A stretch of DNA of 64,000 nucleotides. It comes from Akkermansia sp. (GTDB lineage Bacteria; Verrucomicrobiota; Verrucomicrobiia; Verrucomicrobiales; Akkermansiaceae). The stretch is from the NCBI GenBank assembly GCA_017435505.1, contig JAFSEZ010000004.1:53730-117729 (forward strand). The letters are read 5' to 3'. Below, in pieces: positions 1 through 9,154 of this stretch. The number at the start of each line of letters is the position of its first letter. Positions within the stretch are counted from its first letter, which is position 1. The notes beneath the pieces were generated by a model. That model did not search any database. It worked only from the letters and a program-made list of their open reading frames with translations, and was not told the origin of the DNA. The position numbers and the translations under genes are program-made.

Positions 1-1185
1 TGCGGTAGTGGGTGCAGGAATGGCGCCAAAGTAGTGGGCACAGCACCAAAGAGCTCGCGGATGGTGGAAGAAGGATTTCCACATGGAGCCTTTGAGCCCA
101 TTGGTGGTAGAGCCATCCTGATTGCAATAGCCGAACCACTCGCCGTGCTCTTTGTCTTGCAGATGCTCGAATGCCCAGTCGTGAATGCGCTGGTGCCATT
201 CGGCGTATTTTGCATCACCTGTCATGACGTAGGCTAAGCAAGTGCCAATGAGTGCTTCATCGTGCGGCCACCAGAATTTCATGTTGTGCCAGTATTCCTG
301 CACGGGTTTGTTGTACACGTCAGTATAGTACAGCAGGCCTCCGTACTTTTTGTCCCAGCCTCGGGCGAGTGCCCAGTCTATCATCTTGCAGCCTATTTCT
401 ATCAGCTTTTTATCACCCCCGCGGTAGCGTGCTTCTTCCAGCACGAACCAGCCACCTTCAATGTCGTGACCGGGGTTGAGAATGCGCTCATCGAAGTGGT
501 CGATGACGGAGCCATCCGGTGCTACGTTTTCCAGTACGGCCTTGATGTCTTCGTGCAGGAAAAGACGTTGCAAGTCATCTATGCAGCGGTCTATCCAAGC
601 CGTGTAGAAGCCGTCTGCATCTCCGAGATAGCGGCGCAGTTCTTGCGCGGTGACAATCATAATCATGCGACACCCCAAATTTTCGCCGGGACGATTGCCG
701 GTACTCTTGGGGAGCATCTTGCCGGGTGTGAAGAAGATGTCTGCGTAGATGTTGAACCAATGGCGAGCGCGCTCAGCACTATGCGGGTCGCCGGTGGCAC
801 CGTAGTGCGCGGCCCAAGCAATAGCGGCAAAGCATTCGCTGTATGCGTAGCGACGCTTGCGGATGGGGGTGCCATCGGCCGTCATGTGGAAGTACATTCT
901 CCCATCTGTGGGATCAACGCACTTTTCCTCAAGAAACTTGAGGGCGCTCTCTGCATACTGCATCCATTCCGGGCGCTTTTCGATGCTGTTGTAGCAGGTG
1001 AGGAGCATCCAAGCCATACGGCCTTGTGCCCATACGTTCTTGTCCGTGTCTACCAACGTGCCATCTGCGGCACAGCAATGGTAGAGACCCCCGTTCACTG
1101 TGTCCAGTGAACGGGGAAACCAGAACGGCTCAACCTCATTGAGCAGCTTGTCTTTGTAAAATTCGCCAAGTGCTTTGGTGTCCAT
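1..1185 (-). CDS. N-acylglucosamine 2-epimerase family protein (3' end cut by window edge)
   Basis: Interconverts N-acetylmannosamine and N-acetylglucosamine in sialic acid catabolism, as inferred from the family and from the lyase gene just upstream. The minus-strand frame is open from ATG at 1185 to base 1 with no stop (395 codons seen). AGE-family members are about 390-420 residues, so only a short C-terminus is missing. The NPGHDIEGGW motif near residue 240 and the FFHHPRALW motif near the end carry the two histidines expected in the alpha/alpha-barrel active site; KFWWPHDEALIG is also typical. The start lies 21 bases after the nanA stop, so the two are probably co-transcribed. Cellobiose 2-epimerases share the fold, but the neighbour favours the amino sugar activity. 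Confidence 0.85.
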   Translation of the reverse strand, partial: MDTKALGEFYKDKLLNEVEPFWFPRSLDTVNGGLYHCCAADGTLVDTDKNVWAQGRMAWMLLTCYNSIEKRPEWMQYAESALKFLEEKCVDPTDGRMYFHMTADGTPIRKRRYAYSECFAAIAWAAHYGATGDPHSAERARHWFNIYADIFFTPGKMLPKSTGNRPGENLGCRMIMIVTAQELRRYLGDADGFYTAWIDRCIDDLQRLFLHEDIKAVLENVAPDGSVIDHFDERILNPGHDIEGGWFVLEEARYRGGDKKLIEIGCKMIDWALARGWDKKYGGLLYYTDVYNKPVQEYWHNMKFWWPHDEALIGTCLAYVMTGDAKYAEWHQRIHDWAFEHLQDKEHGEWFGYCNQDGSTTNGLKGSMWKSFFHHPRALWCCAHYFGAIPAPTTA

Positions 1186-1206
1186 GAGGAAGCGGGGGTA
1201 AATTCT

Positions 1207-2133
1207 TTATTTGTAGATAGCCCAATCGTAGAATCCGATGGCTTTCAGTTCGCTCTTGAGCGCATCCAAAGTGGCCTTGTCCTGCTTGCCCATGGGCAGA
1301 CGAGCCGGGCCGAAGTCCACGCCGGTCCATTCGCTCATGAGGTACTTGCAGCAACCCATGTAACCCTTGCCGGCAATGATGTTAATCATGGTGACGGAAA
1401 GTTGCTGCAGGCGACGTGCCTCTGCCAAGTCACCGGCATCTACGGCTTTCATGATGTCATTATACAGCTTGGGAGCATAGTTGAAAGAGGAACCGACACC
1501 GCCTTTGGCACCCGTGGCATAAGCGCCCAAGAACCATTCATCTACGCCCCAGGGAATGTCGTACTTGCCACCTTCGTAGTTGAGTGCATCCATATACAGA
1601 GCGAGATCCGGGTTCGTGAACTTGACACCCACAAAGTTCGGAATCTTCTTGGCACAAGCCTCAATGACTTTGCAGGGGTTGAAACCTACGTGAGTCAGCA
1701 CGGGGATGTCGTAGAAGTAGTAAGGGAGATCCGGAGCACCGGATGCTTCAACGGCCAAGCTGTCCACCAGCAAATCAATGTTGCCGGGCTTAAAGTAGCA
1801 GGGGGCGTTGCTGGCAGTTGCCGTAGCCCCGCATTTAGCCGCATATGCAGCCAATTCGCGTCCGTCGTACACGCAGTTGCCACCGGTGTGCACCACAACA
1901 TCGATGCCATATTTCTTGCCGGCTTCGCCCCATGCGGCCATGTTTTCCTTGCGCTCAGTCAGCTGCATGTGAGCAGATTCACCTGTGGAGCCGGTGATGA
2001 AAACTGACTTGATACCTTGGCTGGCCAAGAATTTCGCCTGAGCATCTACTGCATTGGGGTTGCAGGAGCCATCTGCGTTCATGGGAGTGTGCGTTGCGGC
2101 ACAAAGTCCGTGGATTTTGAATGTTGTTTCCAT
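1207..2133 (-). CDS. nanA: N-acetylneuraminate lyase
   Basis: Cleaves N-acetylneuraminate to N-acetylmannosamine and pyruvate in the cytoplasm, the first step of sialic acid use. The 308-residue protein is a full-length DHDPS/NAL-type TIM barrel. It has the carboxylate-binding GSTGE loop at residues 48-52, a tyrosine in PYYFYDIP near residue 141, and the Schiff-base lysine K171 in VGVKFTNPD. The downstream epimerase acts on its product, which supports NanA over dihydrodipicolinate synthase. The usual third enzyme, ManNAc kinase, is not adjacent on this side; the other side lies outside the window. Upstream, a weak TTGAAA/TAAAAA promoter-like pair lies in the leader. Confidence 0.93.
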   Translation of the reverse strand: METTFKIHGLCAATHTPMNADGSCNPNAVDAQAKFLASQGIKSVFITGSTGESAHMQLTERKENMAAWGEAGKKYGIDVVVHTGGNCVYDGRELAAYAAKCGATATASNAPCYFKPGNIDLLVDSLAVEASGAPDLPYYFYDIPVLTHVGFNPCKVIEACAKKIPNFVGVKFTNPDLALYMDALNYEGGKYDIPWGVDEWFLGAYATGAKGGVGSSFNYAPKLYNDIMKAVDAGDLAEARRLQQLSVTMINIIAGKGYMGCCKYLMSEWTGVDFGPARLPMGKQDKATLDALKSELKAIGFYDWAIYK

Positions 2134-2263
2134 AGTTAGAGTGCGGGATGTTTTCTCCCTGCCACCTTTTTAGCCCATCTCTTGCTTGTTTTCAAGTCAA
2201 TTCTTTCAGTATTCCCGCTTTTTTTCGCGCATGAGTTGCTCTCTCTCGCGCTTCTTCTTGTCT

Positions 2264-2282
2264 TGATATGTCAAATATATCA
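2264..2282. promoter_or_regulatory. Short inverted repeat between nanA and the outer-membrane gene
   Basis: TGATAT and ATATCA arms are separated by 7 bases in the 205-base divergent region between nanA and the exported protein. The position would suit an operator serving one or both genes. The arms are only 6 bases and AT-rich, so chance is a real alternative. Confidence 0.25.
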
Positions 2283-2338
2283 GGGGGAGGACAACATTTA
2301 AGCTTTCCTTATTAAATGCAATATGGCAACATAGAGGC

Positions 2339-3355
2339 ATGAAGACATGCCAACTGCTCATGAGTGTATTGATGGTGTGTGGCGGGATGGTTTCTGCCGC
2401 ATGGGATGACGGAGGGTACTCAGCATATTCTGAAGAGATGTCGGGTGCCGGCTCAGAGGAGGTTTTGATTTTTGACGAGCCGGCAGGTATAGACCCCATG
2501 TATTCGACACCCAGTATCAACTCATCTGCCTCTTATGCCGGGCAGCACGCTTTTGTGCCCAACGACTTTTATTTTGAGTATTTGGGTAAGATGTCCGTTA
2601 GTGGGCCGGCCGGTGGCTCATTGCGGGTGACAAATGCGTTTATCACGATGCCGTTCACGAATCCGAAGACGGCGGTGTGGCGCGGGTGGCATTTGGATGC
2701 TAAGCTTTCTGCTCGTCTCACACATATTCATTCCAGCGGATCAACCGTGGTGGATGAAGACAGGTTGTACACCCTGGGGTTGAATGTTGCCGTATCGCAT
2801 GCCGTAGGACAGCACGCGCAGATTCAGTTTGGTTTTACCCCGCAGCTTTCGACTGATTTTGATGTCATGTCGAGCCACAATTTCTTCTGGGGTGGCTATG
2901 TGGCATACTCTGCGAAAGTCAATGAGCGTTTTCACTACACGGTAGGGTTGGCGTTTATGCCGGATTACTACGAGTACTATGTATTCCCGGTGCTCAATAT
3001 GCGCTGGCGCTATGCACCCACGTGGGAGATGCGTATACAGGCATCCCGACTCTCAGCTGTTAATGTGGCTTCGGAGCGTTTTCAATGGGGACCCTTCTTT
3101 CAATGGAACGCGGGGGTGTGGACAGTGCACCGCGGGGGCGAGACTCAGCAATTTCGCATGACGAATTGCATCATGGGTATGGGGGCAGAATACAACATGA
3201 CTCCCGGTACCACGAAAGTTTTGCTGATGGGGGATTTGGGAATGACTTTCAACAACACATTCCGCGTGCGCGACAAGCACGGAGATGATACGTTGGAAAA
3301 GTATCGCACGCATCCCGGTCTTTATGCTCGGTTGGGAATTCAGGTTCAATTCTGA
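2339..3355 (+). CDS. Exported protein, putative outer-membrane beta-barrel
   Basis: A 338-residue protein of unknown specific function. A hydrophobic N-terminal signal peptide (about residues 1-20, ending VSA) is followed by an acidic linker. The rest is rich in alternating aromatic/polar strands and ends in the aromatic-terminated pattern GIQVQF that is typical of outer-membrane barrels. An AGAGG ribosome site sits just before the ATG. It is divergent from the sialic acid genes across about 200 bases and precedes pyrH. Whether it relates to glycan uptake is speculation; a general porin-like or DUF6268-like protein is equally possible. Confidence 0.7.
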   Translation: MKTCQLLMSVLMVCGGMVSAAWDDGGYSAYSEEMSGAGSEEVLIFDEPAGIDPMYSTPSINSSASYAGQHAFVPNDFYFEYLGKMSVSGPAGGSLRVTNAFITMPFTNPKTAVWRGWHLDAKLSARLTHIHSSGSTVVDEDRLYTLGLNVAVSHAVGQHAQIQFGFTPQLSTDFDVMSSHNFFWGGYVAYSAKVNERFHYTVGLAFMPDYYEYYVFPVLNMRWRYAPTWEMRIQASRLSAVNVASERFQWGPFFQWNAGVWTVHRGGETQQFRMTNCIMGMGAEYNMTPGTTKVLLMGDLGMTFNNTFRVRDKHGDDTLEKYRTHPGLYARLGIQVQF

Positions 3356-3442
3356 TTTTTATAGGGGACTGGCGCATTTTTGACTCGCTTTTTGAGTCTA
3401 ATCGTGGCAGAGTATCCGGGAACAAACATATTCTGCTTGCGC

Positions 3443-4174
3443 ATGAGTACCCAATCAACCCCGCCTTATAAACGTATCCTGCTCAAATTGAGTGGGGAAG
3501 CACTTCGTGTGCCAGGTAGCCGCGATAATATCTCTCCGGAAATTGTGGCTCGCATCGCTCGTGAAATTGCAGAGGCCCAGCAAAAGGGTAATTTGCAGAT
3601 TGCTATCGTGGTGGGTGGCGGTAATATCTGGCGTGGTGCAAAGGCCAGTGTGCGCGGTATGGATCGCCCCACGGCAGACTATGTTGGTATGCTGGCCACG
3701 GTGATGAATGCTCTTTCTATATGTTCAGCGGTGCAGGAAGCCGGTGTGCGTTGCCATGTGATGAGCGCTATAGAAATGAAGAACGTTGCAGAGCCGTATG
3801 TGCGCAATGATGCGCGTGAGATGCTGCGGGGTGGCCAGGTAGTTGTCTTTGCCGCCGGCACAGGCAATCCTTTCTTCAGTACCGATACGGCGGCTGCGTT
3901 GCGCGCTTGTGAAATCAATGCAGAAGTGGTGATGAAGGCCACCTCTGTAGACGGTGTGTATACTGCTGACCCGAAGAAAGACCCCACCGCTACGCGATTT
4001 GATGCTATTTCTTATGAGGAGTGCATCACCCGCGAACTGCAGGTTATGGATCAGACTGCGTTTACGCTTTGTAAGGACAACCACAAGCCCATTATGGTGT
4101 TTGATATGCACCAACCGGGCAACATCACCCGTGCCTTGCTTGGTGAAAAGATTGGCACTGTGATTTCCGATTGA
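3443..4174 (+). CDS. pyrH: UMP kinase
   Basis: Phosphorylates UMP to UDP with ATP in the cytoplasm, feeding all pyrimidine nucleotides. The 243-residue amino-acid-kinase fold protein has KRILLKLSGEAL at the N-terminus, VVGGGNIWRG for phosphate and nucleotide binding, DRPTADYVGMLATVMNA, and the C-terminal VFDMHQPGNITRAL that is typical of bacterial hexameric PyrH. The frame is open upstream to 3380, but the ATG at 3443 gives the normal family length. It is followed after 31 bases by frr, the conserved bacterial order pyrH-frr. Confidence 0.96.
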   Translation: MSTQSTPPYKRILLKLSGEALRVPGSRDNISPEIVARIAREIAEAQQKGNLQIAIVVGGGNIWRGAKASVRGMDRPTADYVGMLATVMNALSICSAVQEAGVRCHVMSAIEMKNVAEPYVRNDAREMLRGGQVVVFAAGTGNPFFSTDTAAALRACEINAEVVMKATSVDGVYTADPKKDPTATRFDAISYEECITRELQVMDQTAFTLCKDNHKPIMVFDMHQPGNITRALLGEKIGTVISD

Positions 4175-4205
4175 TTTTTATTCAACTACAACACACATCA
4201 TTATC

Positions 4206-4772
4206 ATGGACGAAGAAACTCTCATGTTTGAGACAGAAACCTCGATGGAAGAGGCCGTAGAACGCATGACCGCTGATTTTGCCGGCGTGCGCACAGGCAA
4301 GGCTTCACCTTCTCTCGTGGACAATATGGACATTTTTGTGGCTTCCTACGGCACCAGCATGAAGCTCAAGAGCTTGGCTGTGGTGTCTACGCCGGATGCC
4401 CGCTCCATCCTCATCCAACCGTTTGATCCCAGCACGCTCAATGACATCAAGAAAGCACTTGCTGAGAGCCGTCTCAACATTACCCCCATCATTGATGCTC
4501 GTTCCGTGCGCCTTCCCATTCCCGAACTTTCCGGCGAGCGCCGCAAGGAGCTTTGCAAGTATGTGAAGAGCTTGGCAGAGGATACTCGCGTTCGTGTTCG
4601 CGGTGCACGCAAGGCCGGGATGGATGGCATCAAGAAGCTCAAGGCCGACAACATTCTCACGGAGGACGGTGTGCGCCTGGCAGAAGATAAGGTGCAGAAG
4701 CTTACCGACAAGTTCGTCAAAAAGATTGAGGAGCTTGTTGTGGCCAAGGAAAAAGAAATCATGACCGTTTAA
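4206..4772 (+). CDS. frr: Ribosome recycling factor
   Basis: Splits the post-termination ribosome together with EF-G. The 188-residue protein is the usual length (about 185) and shows RTGKASPSLVDN, the long helical three-helix-bundle pattern, and the signature RVRGARKAGMDGIKKLK near residue 135. A second in-frame ATG 21 bases downstream would give 181 residues; the first is preferred because it restores typical length. It lies 31 bases after pyrH and 22 before bactofilin, forming one operon. Confidence 0.96.
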   Translation: MDEETLMFETETSMEEAVERMTADFAGVRTGKASPSLVDNMDIFVASYGTSMKLKSLAVVSTPDARSILIQPFDPSTLNDIKKALAESRLNITPIIDARSVRLPIPELSGERRKELCKYVKSLAEDTRVRVRGARKAGMDGIKKLKADNILTEDGVRLAEDKVQKLTDKFVKKIEELVVAKEKEIMTV

Positions 4773-4794
4773 TTTACCCCCCCCTATCACACTC

Positions 4795-5115
4795 ATGAGC
4801 AACAATACTACCAATGTTCTGGCTTCCGGTATTGAAATTATCGGTTCCATTCGCTTCCAGAACGATATGCACATTGACGGCAAAATCGACGGTGAAATCC
4901 AGTCCGAATCCGGCAAGGTGACTATCGGAGAAATGGCTGACATCAAGGGCAACATCGAAGCCGGCGAGGTACACATCTATGGCCACGTTATCGGCAATGT
5001 GCGCAGCAATCGCTGCCACCTCAATGAGCGCGCTGTCATCAACGGTGACATTACAACCCGCGCTCTTTCCATGGATGAGGGTGCTCGCCTGAGCGGTCGT
5101 GCCGAAATCGGTTAA
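4795..5115 (+). CDS. Bactofilin (polymer-forming cytoskeletal protein)
   Basis: A 106-residue protein made almost entirely of the bactofilin right-handed beta-helix. The repeated pattern I-x-G-x-I-x-G-x-I runs through residues 15-100, as in SIRFQNDMHIDGKIDGEIQ. Bactofilins self-assemble without nucleotide into filaments that scaffold cell-wall enzymes or chromosome machinery. No membrane segment is visible, and the N-terminal tail is short. It is the last gene of the pyrH-frr unit and is closed by a strong terminator. The exact cellular role cannot be read from the sequence. Confidence 0.9.
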   Translation: MSNNTTNVLASGIEIIGSIRFQNDMHIDGKIDGEIQSESGKVTIGEMADIKGNIEAGEVHIYGHVIGNVRSNRCHLNERAVINGDITTRALSMDEGARLSGRAEIG

Positions 5116-5144
5116 AGTTCGCATTTCCTTATTTACTTTTCAAA

Positions 5145-5177
5145 GTAGCATCTCCTGCATGGGGATGCTGCTTTTTT
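5145..5177 (+). terminator. Intrinsic terminator after bactofilin
   Basis: An 11-bp stem (GTAGCATCTCC with GGGGATGCTGC, including wobble pairs) with a 5-base loop is followed directly by six T. It closes the pyrH-frr-bactofilin unit and isolates it from the next gene. Confidence 0.85.
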
Positions 5178-5259
5178 GTATATGCTTCCCGAGGGTGCAG
5201 CATGTGCGGCGGTTGAGATATCGTTGCGCTACGTGCCTTTTCGTGGTGGAATGTAGTGT

Positions 5260-7758
5260 ATGCAAGAAACACCCTACATATCCGGCTTTACTGCGGGTGA
5301 GCTCAGCCCTTGGCTGACTACTCGTTTCGATTTACAGGCATACCAGCGCGGAGCGCAACGTATTGAAAATTTTTGGGTGCAACCCTACGGCGGTCTGCAA
5401 AGGCGCAACGGCACGGAGTATGTGGACGAAGTGATGCCTTTGCTGGGGGCAGATGTTCGGCTTGTGCCTTTTGTCTTTTCTGAAAGCGAGGCATTGATGC
5501 TGCTTTTTTACCCGGGTGGCATGAACGTATACCGAGATGGTGAGCGACTCCGAAAAGACGGGCAAACCTATGCACCCAGTATGCCTTGGATAACGGCAGA
5601 TATGCTCAATACTCTCCGAGTTGTTCAGGTGAATGATGTTGTTTATGTCACATGCGCGCAGCTAGCTCCCATCAAGCTGATGCGATACGCAGATGATGAT
5701 TGGCGATGGGAATACATGGACATGACCCCCTATCCGCGAGAAACATACGTGGCACAGGCGCACGGAATGCAAGTGCTGATGGAACAGGAGGGGCGGTACG
5801 CCCTGTTGAAAACAGAGGCGGGTGCACCTGAATTTACAGAGTCCATGGTCGGAAATGAATATGTGCTGGCGGAATCTCAAATTCCCTCTCAAACACTCTT
5901 CATGAACGAAAAGTTTACCGTTACGCCTGTTTCTTTGCCGGATTTGAGCAAAAATGCCGTAGAGCCCAACGCTGTATACCAAGTCAAAAATGCCTCTACC
6001 GGGCTGTATGATTACTACACGTGCATCCGTGCATACGAGCCCGACTCGTACAATGGTAGTAATTCCCCTGCGGATTATCCCAACTATTTTATTGCCGGAG
6101 TGATGCGTTTGGATGAGTCGGGTTTGCCGTACGAGGTGAATGGCGATTGGGAACTCAAAACACATGGGGAGTGGAACGGGCTGTGGGAATTGTGGCGCAG
6201 TTACGATACGACCGATGTGGAGCCTGATTTTAAGTGCTGGAGTTGGACTCGTATCAAAACATTCGGTCAAAATGAGTATTCCGAACGACAAAACTGGGCT
6301 TTATCCGGCTCGGAAGACACACCTTGTCGCATGGTGCTCGTGTGCAAGTCTTCGTCTTCGTCACAAATGGGAGCTTATATGTATTTTCGCATTCTTGGGG
6401 CGAATCGAGAGTACAAAATGCGTATTGTGCGCTTTGATTCGCCACGCAGGGTTCGAGCCCAGGTGCTCACCACCCACTTGGGGCCTAGTAAGAGTTTTTA
6501 CACGCGGCGTTGGAGCTTCGGCGCATTTGGTTCGCGCAATGGCTTTCCTCGCTTTGTGGCATTTTATCAAGGTCGCTTGTGGTTTGGCGGGACACAGGGA
6601 CTGCCCACCACCTTGTTTGCCAGTAGCGTCAATGATTACGAGAACTTTCAGGTGGATTCATCAGACGATTCGGCATTGCACCTCACCTTAGCCTGCGATG
6701 ACCAAAGCAGTATTTGCTGGATTTGTGCCTCACGTAGTTTGCTGTTGGGGACAACGGAAGGTGAATGGGTGCTGAGTTCTCCGGAGGGACAGGCTATTAC
6801 TGCATCCAATGCGGCATTTACCCGCCAATCTTCAGTAGGAAGTGAGGATGCACCCGCCATCGGCATGGAAAATACAGTATTCTTCATCCAACGTGGTGGG
6901 CGGCGCTTGCGCGAAATTTCCTACAAGTTGGAGGCAGATGGCTATACCTCTACCGATGTAAGCCTGCTGGCAGAGCATTTGTTTGCTGCCGGTGTGAAAG
7001 AATGGATGGTGCAGCGGGGCACTACTCCGCGCCTGTGGGTGCTGATGAATGATGGAAGTTTTGCGGTGCTCACGACCAATGTCGAACAGCAGGTGACAGC
7101 CTGGCAGCGTGTGTCCGTCCCCGGACGCAAAGGTGTGCGCATGGCTTCTCTTGTGCAGCCTGATTCGCATGATGATGAGGTGTGGCTCGTGTTGCAGAAC
7201 AAAGCTAACGGCAGCTTATCTGTTGAGCGCATTCGTGATGTGTCCGACGCTCCATGCGTGGATAGTTGTATTAAGGTTCCCGTTTACAGGCCGGATGTCG
7301 TTTATCCGGGGGCTCATTTGCAAGGGGTAACGTGCCTTGTTTATCCGGATGGGAAAATAGAGGAGGCGGTGGAATCCGTGTGCGATGAAACGGGCGCTTG
7401 CTCCATACCCGGAGCCGTGCCGGGCGAGTCTTACTGTGTAGGAGCTGCTTTTGATTCGTTGCTGCAAACAATGCCGTTGGAAAGTGAACTCAGTTTTAAT
7501 TCAGTGCGCCAAATCGGACGCGTGAAATTGAGGTTGCTCCAAAGCGATCCTCATTTCTCTTATCGCGCAGACCATTCCGATCGGTGGGAAACCTATGACC
7601 CGGAGCGCGAACTCTTTAGCTATCCCTATACGGGTGCCATTCACCTATCTCACATTCCGTCACCGGGAGAAGGCCAAGGCTTTTGCCTGCGTGTGCGCAC
7701 GGCAAAAGAATTCCGGCTCCTCTCTCTCACGGCCGAGGTCGATTACCACGGGAAATAA
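5260..7758 (+). CDS. Phage-type tail/virion structural protein, isolated
   Basis: An 832-residue protein resembling the large structural (tail-tubular or stabilization type) proteins of podo- and siphovirus-like prophages. The N-terminus has the family pattern F-T-A-G-E-L-S-P-x(3)-R-x-D-L-x(2)-Y-x(2)-G followed by YGGLQRRNGTEYV. The middle has RFVAFYQGRLWFGGTQ, an S-x-D-Y-E-N-F motif near residue 460, and NTVFFIQRGGRRLREISY near residue 545. No terminase, portal, capsid, lysis or integrase gene lies nearby: upstream is a terminator-closed housekeeping operon and downstream a convergent nuclease gene. The frame is intact over 2.5 kb, so the gene appears maintained. Its function in the host is unknown. 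Confidence 0.75.
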   Translation: MQETPYISGFTAGELSPWLTTRFDLQAYQRGAQRIENFWVQPYGGLQRRNGTEYVDEVMPLLGADVRLVPFVFSESEALMLLFYPGGMNVYRDGERLRKDGQTYAPSMPWITADMLNTLRVVQVNDVVYVTCAQLAPIKLMRYADDDWRWEYMDMTPYPRETYVAQAHGMQVLMEQEGRYALLKTEAGAPEFTESMVGNEYVLAESQIPSQTLFMNEKFTVTPVSLPDLSKNAVEPNAVYQVKNASTGLYDYYTCIRAYEPDSYNGSNSPADYPNYFIAGVMRLDESGLPYEVNGDWELKTHGEWNGLWELWRSYDTTDVEPDFKCWSWTRIKTFGQNEYSERQNWALSGSEDTPCRMVLVCKSSSSSQMGAYMYFRILGANREYKMRIVRFDSPRRVRAQVLTTHLGPSKSFYTRRWSFGAFGSRNGFPRFVAFYQGRLWFGGTQGLPTTLFASSVNDYENFQVDSSDDSALHLTLACDDQSSICWICASRSLLLGTTEGEWVLSSPEGQAITASNAAFTRQSSVGSEDAPAIGMENTVFFIQRGGRRLREISYKLEADGYTSTDVSLLAEHLFAAGVKEWMVQRGTTPRLWVLMNDGSFAVLTTNVEQQVTAWQRVSVPGRKGVRMASLVQPDSHDDEVWLVLQNKANGSLSVERIRDVSDAPCVDSCIKVPVYRPDVVYPGAHLQGVTCLVYPDGKIEEAVESVCDETGACSIPGAVPGESYCVGAAFDSLLQTMPLESELSFNSVRQIGRVKLRLLQSDPHFSYRADHSDRWETYDPERELFSYPYTGAIHLSHIPSPGEGQGFCLRVRTAKEFRLLSLTAEVDYHGK

Positions 7759-7767
7759 GCATGTAGC

Positions 7768-9135
7768 TTAAAGAAGATTGCACACTTGCCCCGGTTGGGG
7801 AACCAAAATGTTGCTATCGGGCAGTTTTTCTTCTAATGCGGAGCGCATGCTTTCCTCTGCTTCGGGGTCACCGTGTACGAGTACTACGGTGCGGGGCGAG
7901 AGTTTGCATGCGTAATCTATAAGCGCATTGCGAGAGGCGTGCCCGGAGAAGTCAAAACTCTCAATTCGGCAGTTGACTGGATAGGCTTGGCCTCCATTGG
8001 GCTTCAGGTGTACCACTTGCCCATGCGGCGTTGCCTTAATTCTCCCGGCGGGGGAGTCGGGATCACTGTAGCCGACAAAGAGGATGGCATCCTTGGCGCG
8101 GGGCAGGACTTGCTTGGCAAGGTTGTAGGAGACGGTGTGTTCGCTCATCATGCCGCTGGAGACCAAGTAGATATTGCCGGGAGAAGCTACGAGCGGGGCT
8201 TTCCCTTGTTTTGGCAGTCCGTGGGTTTCGATATGCTCTTGCAAACGGTAGCCCGGAACCAGTCTCGGTGTGCAGTCGGAAAGTTTATCGTAAATCTGTG
8301 TGATTTTGGAGCTCAGTCCACCAAAGTAGATGGGTACGTCCGGGATGAGCCCTTGCTCTTTGAAGCGGCCTAATTCCAACAGCAAACCCTGACTTTTGCC
8401 GAGAGCAAACACGGGGATGAGCACGGTGCCGTTGTTTTCCAATACCTCACGTATGGCAGAGGCGAAGCGCATGAGCTCGCCCTCGCGGGTGTAGTCGGCC
8501 GGGCGCTCAGTGCAGCCATGTGTGCATTCCATGATAAGAACGTCGATGCCTTTTTCGGGCACTTCTGCACCGGGGATGATGCTTTGCGGTTCGAATTGCA
8601 AGTCACCAGTATAAAGAATAGTTGTCCCGTCTTCGGCCTCCAGTTCTACACAGCAGGAACCCAGGATATGCCCCGCATCATGCAGCGTGGCCAAGATGCT
8701 GCCGCTACGTCCCGTGCGGAATGGTTCACCATAAGGACGCGTAATCCATGAGTGTGCTGCGCGTTCTAGCTCGCCGTGCGTGAAAAAGGGGTATTCAAAT
8801 ATGCCTTCTTGTAAGTGCTTGGCCGTCATCACATTGACTGAGTTGTGCAGCATGGCGGCTCCTACCTCAGCCGTGCCGTGTGTCATGATTACCTCTGCAC
8901 CCGGATACTCATCTTGGAATACAGGCAGGGTGCCAATATGGTCCAAGTGAGCGTGGGTGATGAAGATGGTATCCGGATCAGCAGCGCCAATCAGCGCAAA
9001 ATCCGGTTTGGCTGCGTTGCCCTCCTTCTTGGGGTGCATCCCGGAATCCAGCACGATGCGGGAGCCGTGCATGTCCAAGATGTAGCAGTTGGAGCCGATT
9101 TCGCAAGCTCCGGATATGTTGGTAAAGGTAATCAT
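7768..9135 (-). CDS. MBL-fold beta-CASP RNA-processing exonuclease
   Basis: Likely a zinc-dependent ribonuclease of the CPSF73/RNase J-like family. In 455 residues it shows the metallo-beta-lactamase motif HAHLDHIG at 61-68, a further metal-binding histidine region (DAGHILGS), TGDLQFEP, the beta-CASP insert, and the C-terminal SFDFSGHASR and VLVHGDPEA motifs. The frame extends to 9237, but the ATG at 9135 starts exactly at the family N-terminus and avoids a long overlap with ispA. It follows ispA by 19 bases on the same strand, so it is probably in the asd-ispA operon. It converges with the phage-type gene across 9 bases. Confidence 0.88.
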   Translation of the reverse strand: MITFTNISGACEIGSNCYILDMHGSRIVLDSGMHPKKEGNAAKPDFALIGAADPDTIFITHAHLDHIGTLPVFQDEYPGAEVIMTHGTAEVGAAMLHNSVNVMTAKHLQEGIFEYPFFTHGELERAAHSWITRPYGEPFRTGRSGSILATLHDAGHILGSCCVELEAEDGTTILYTGDLQFEPQSIIPGAEVPEKGIDVLIMECTHGCTERPADYTREGELMRFASAIREVLENNGTVLIPVFALGKSQGLLLELGRFKEQGLIPDVPIYFGGLSSKITQIYDKLSDCTPRLVPGYRLQEHIETHGLPKQGKAPLVASPGNIYLVSSGMMSEHTVSYNLAKQVLPRAKDAILFVGYSDPDSPAGRIKATPHGQVVHLKPNGGQAYPVNCRIESFDFSGHASRNALIDYACKLSPRTVVLVHGDPEAEESMRSALEEKLPDSNILVPQPGQVCNLL

Positions 9136-9154
9136 AATTGCGTGCCGGCCACCA

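Noticed and set aside
262..1110. Plus-strand frame of 282 codons
   Set aside because: It is antisense to the epimerase gene, whose minus-strand frame carries clear family motifs.
5260..7758. Part of a prophage
   Set aside because: No other phage-type gene lies on either side and flanking genes are ordinary chromosomal operons.
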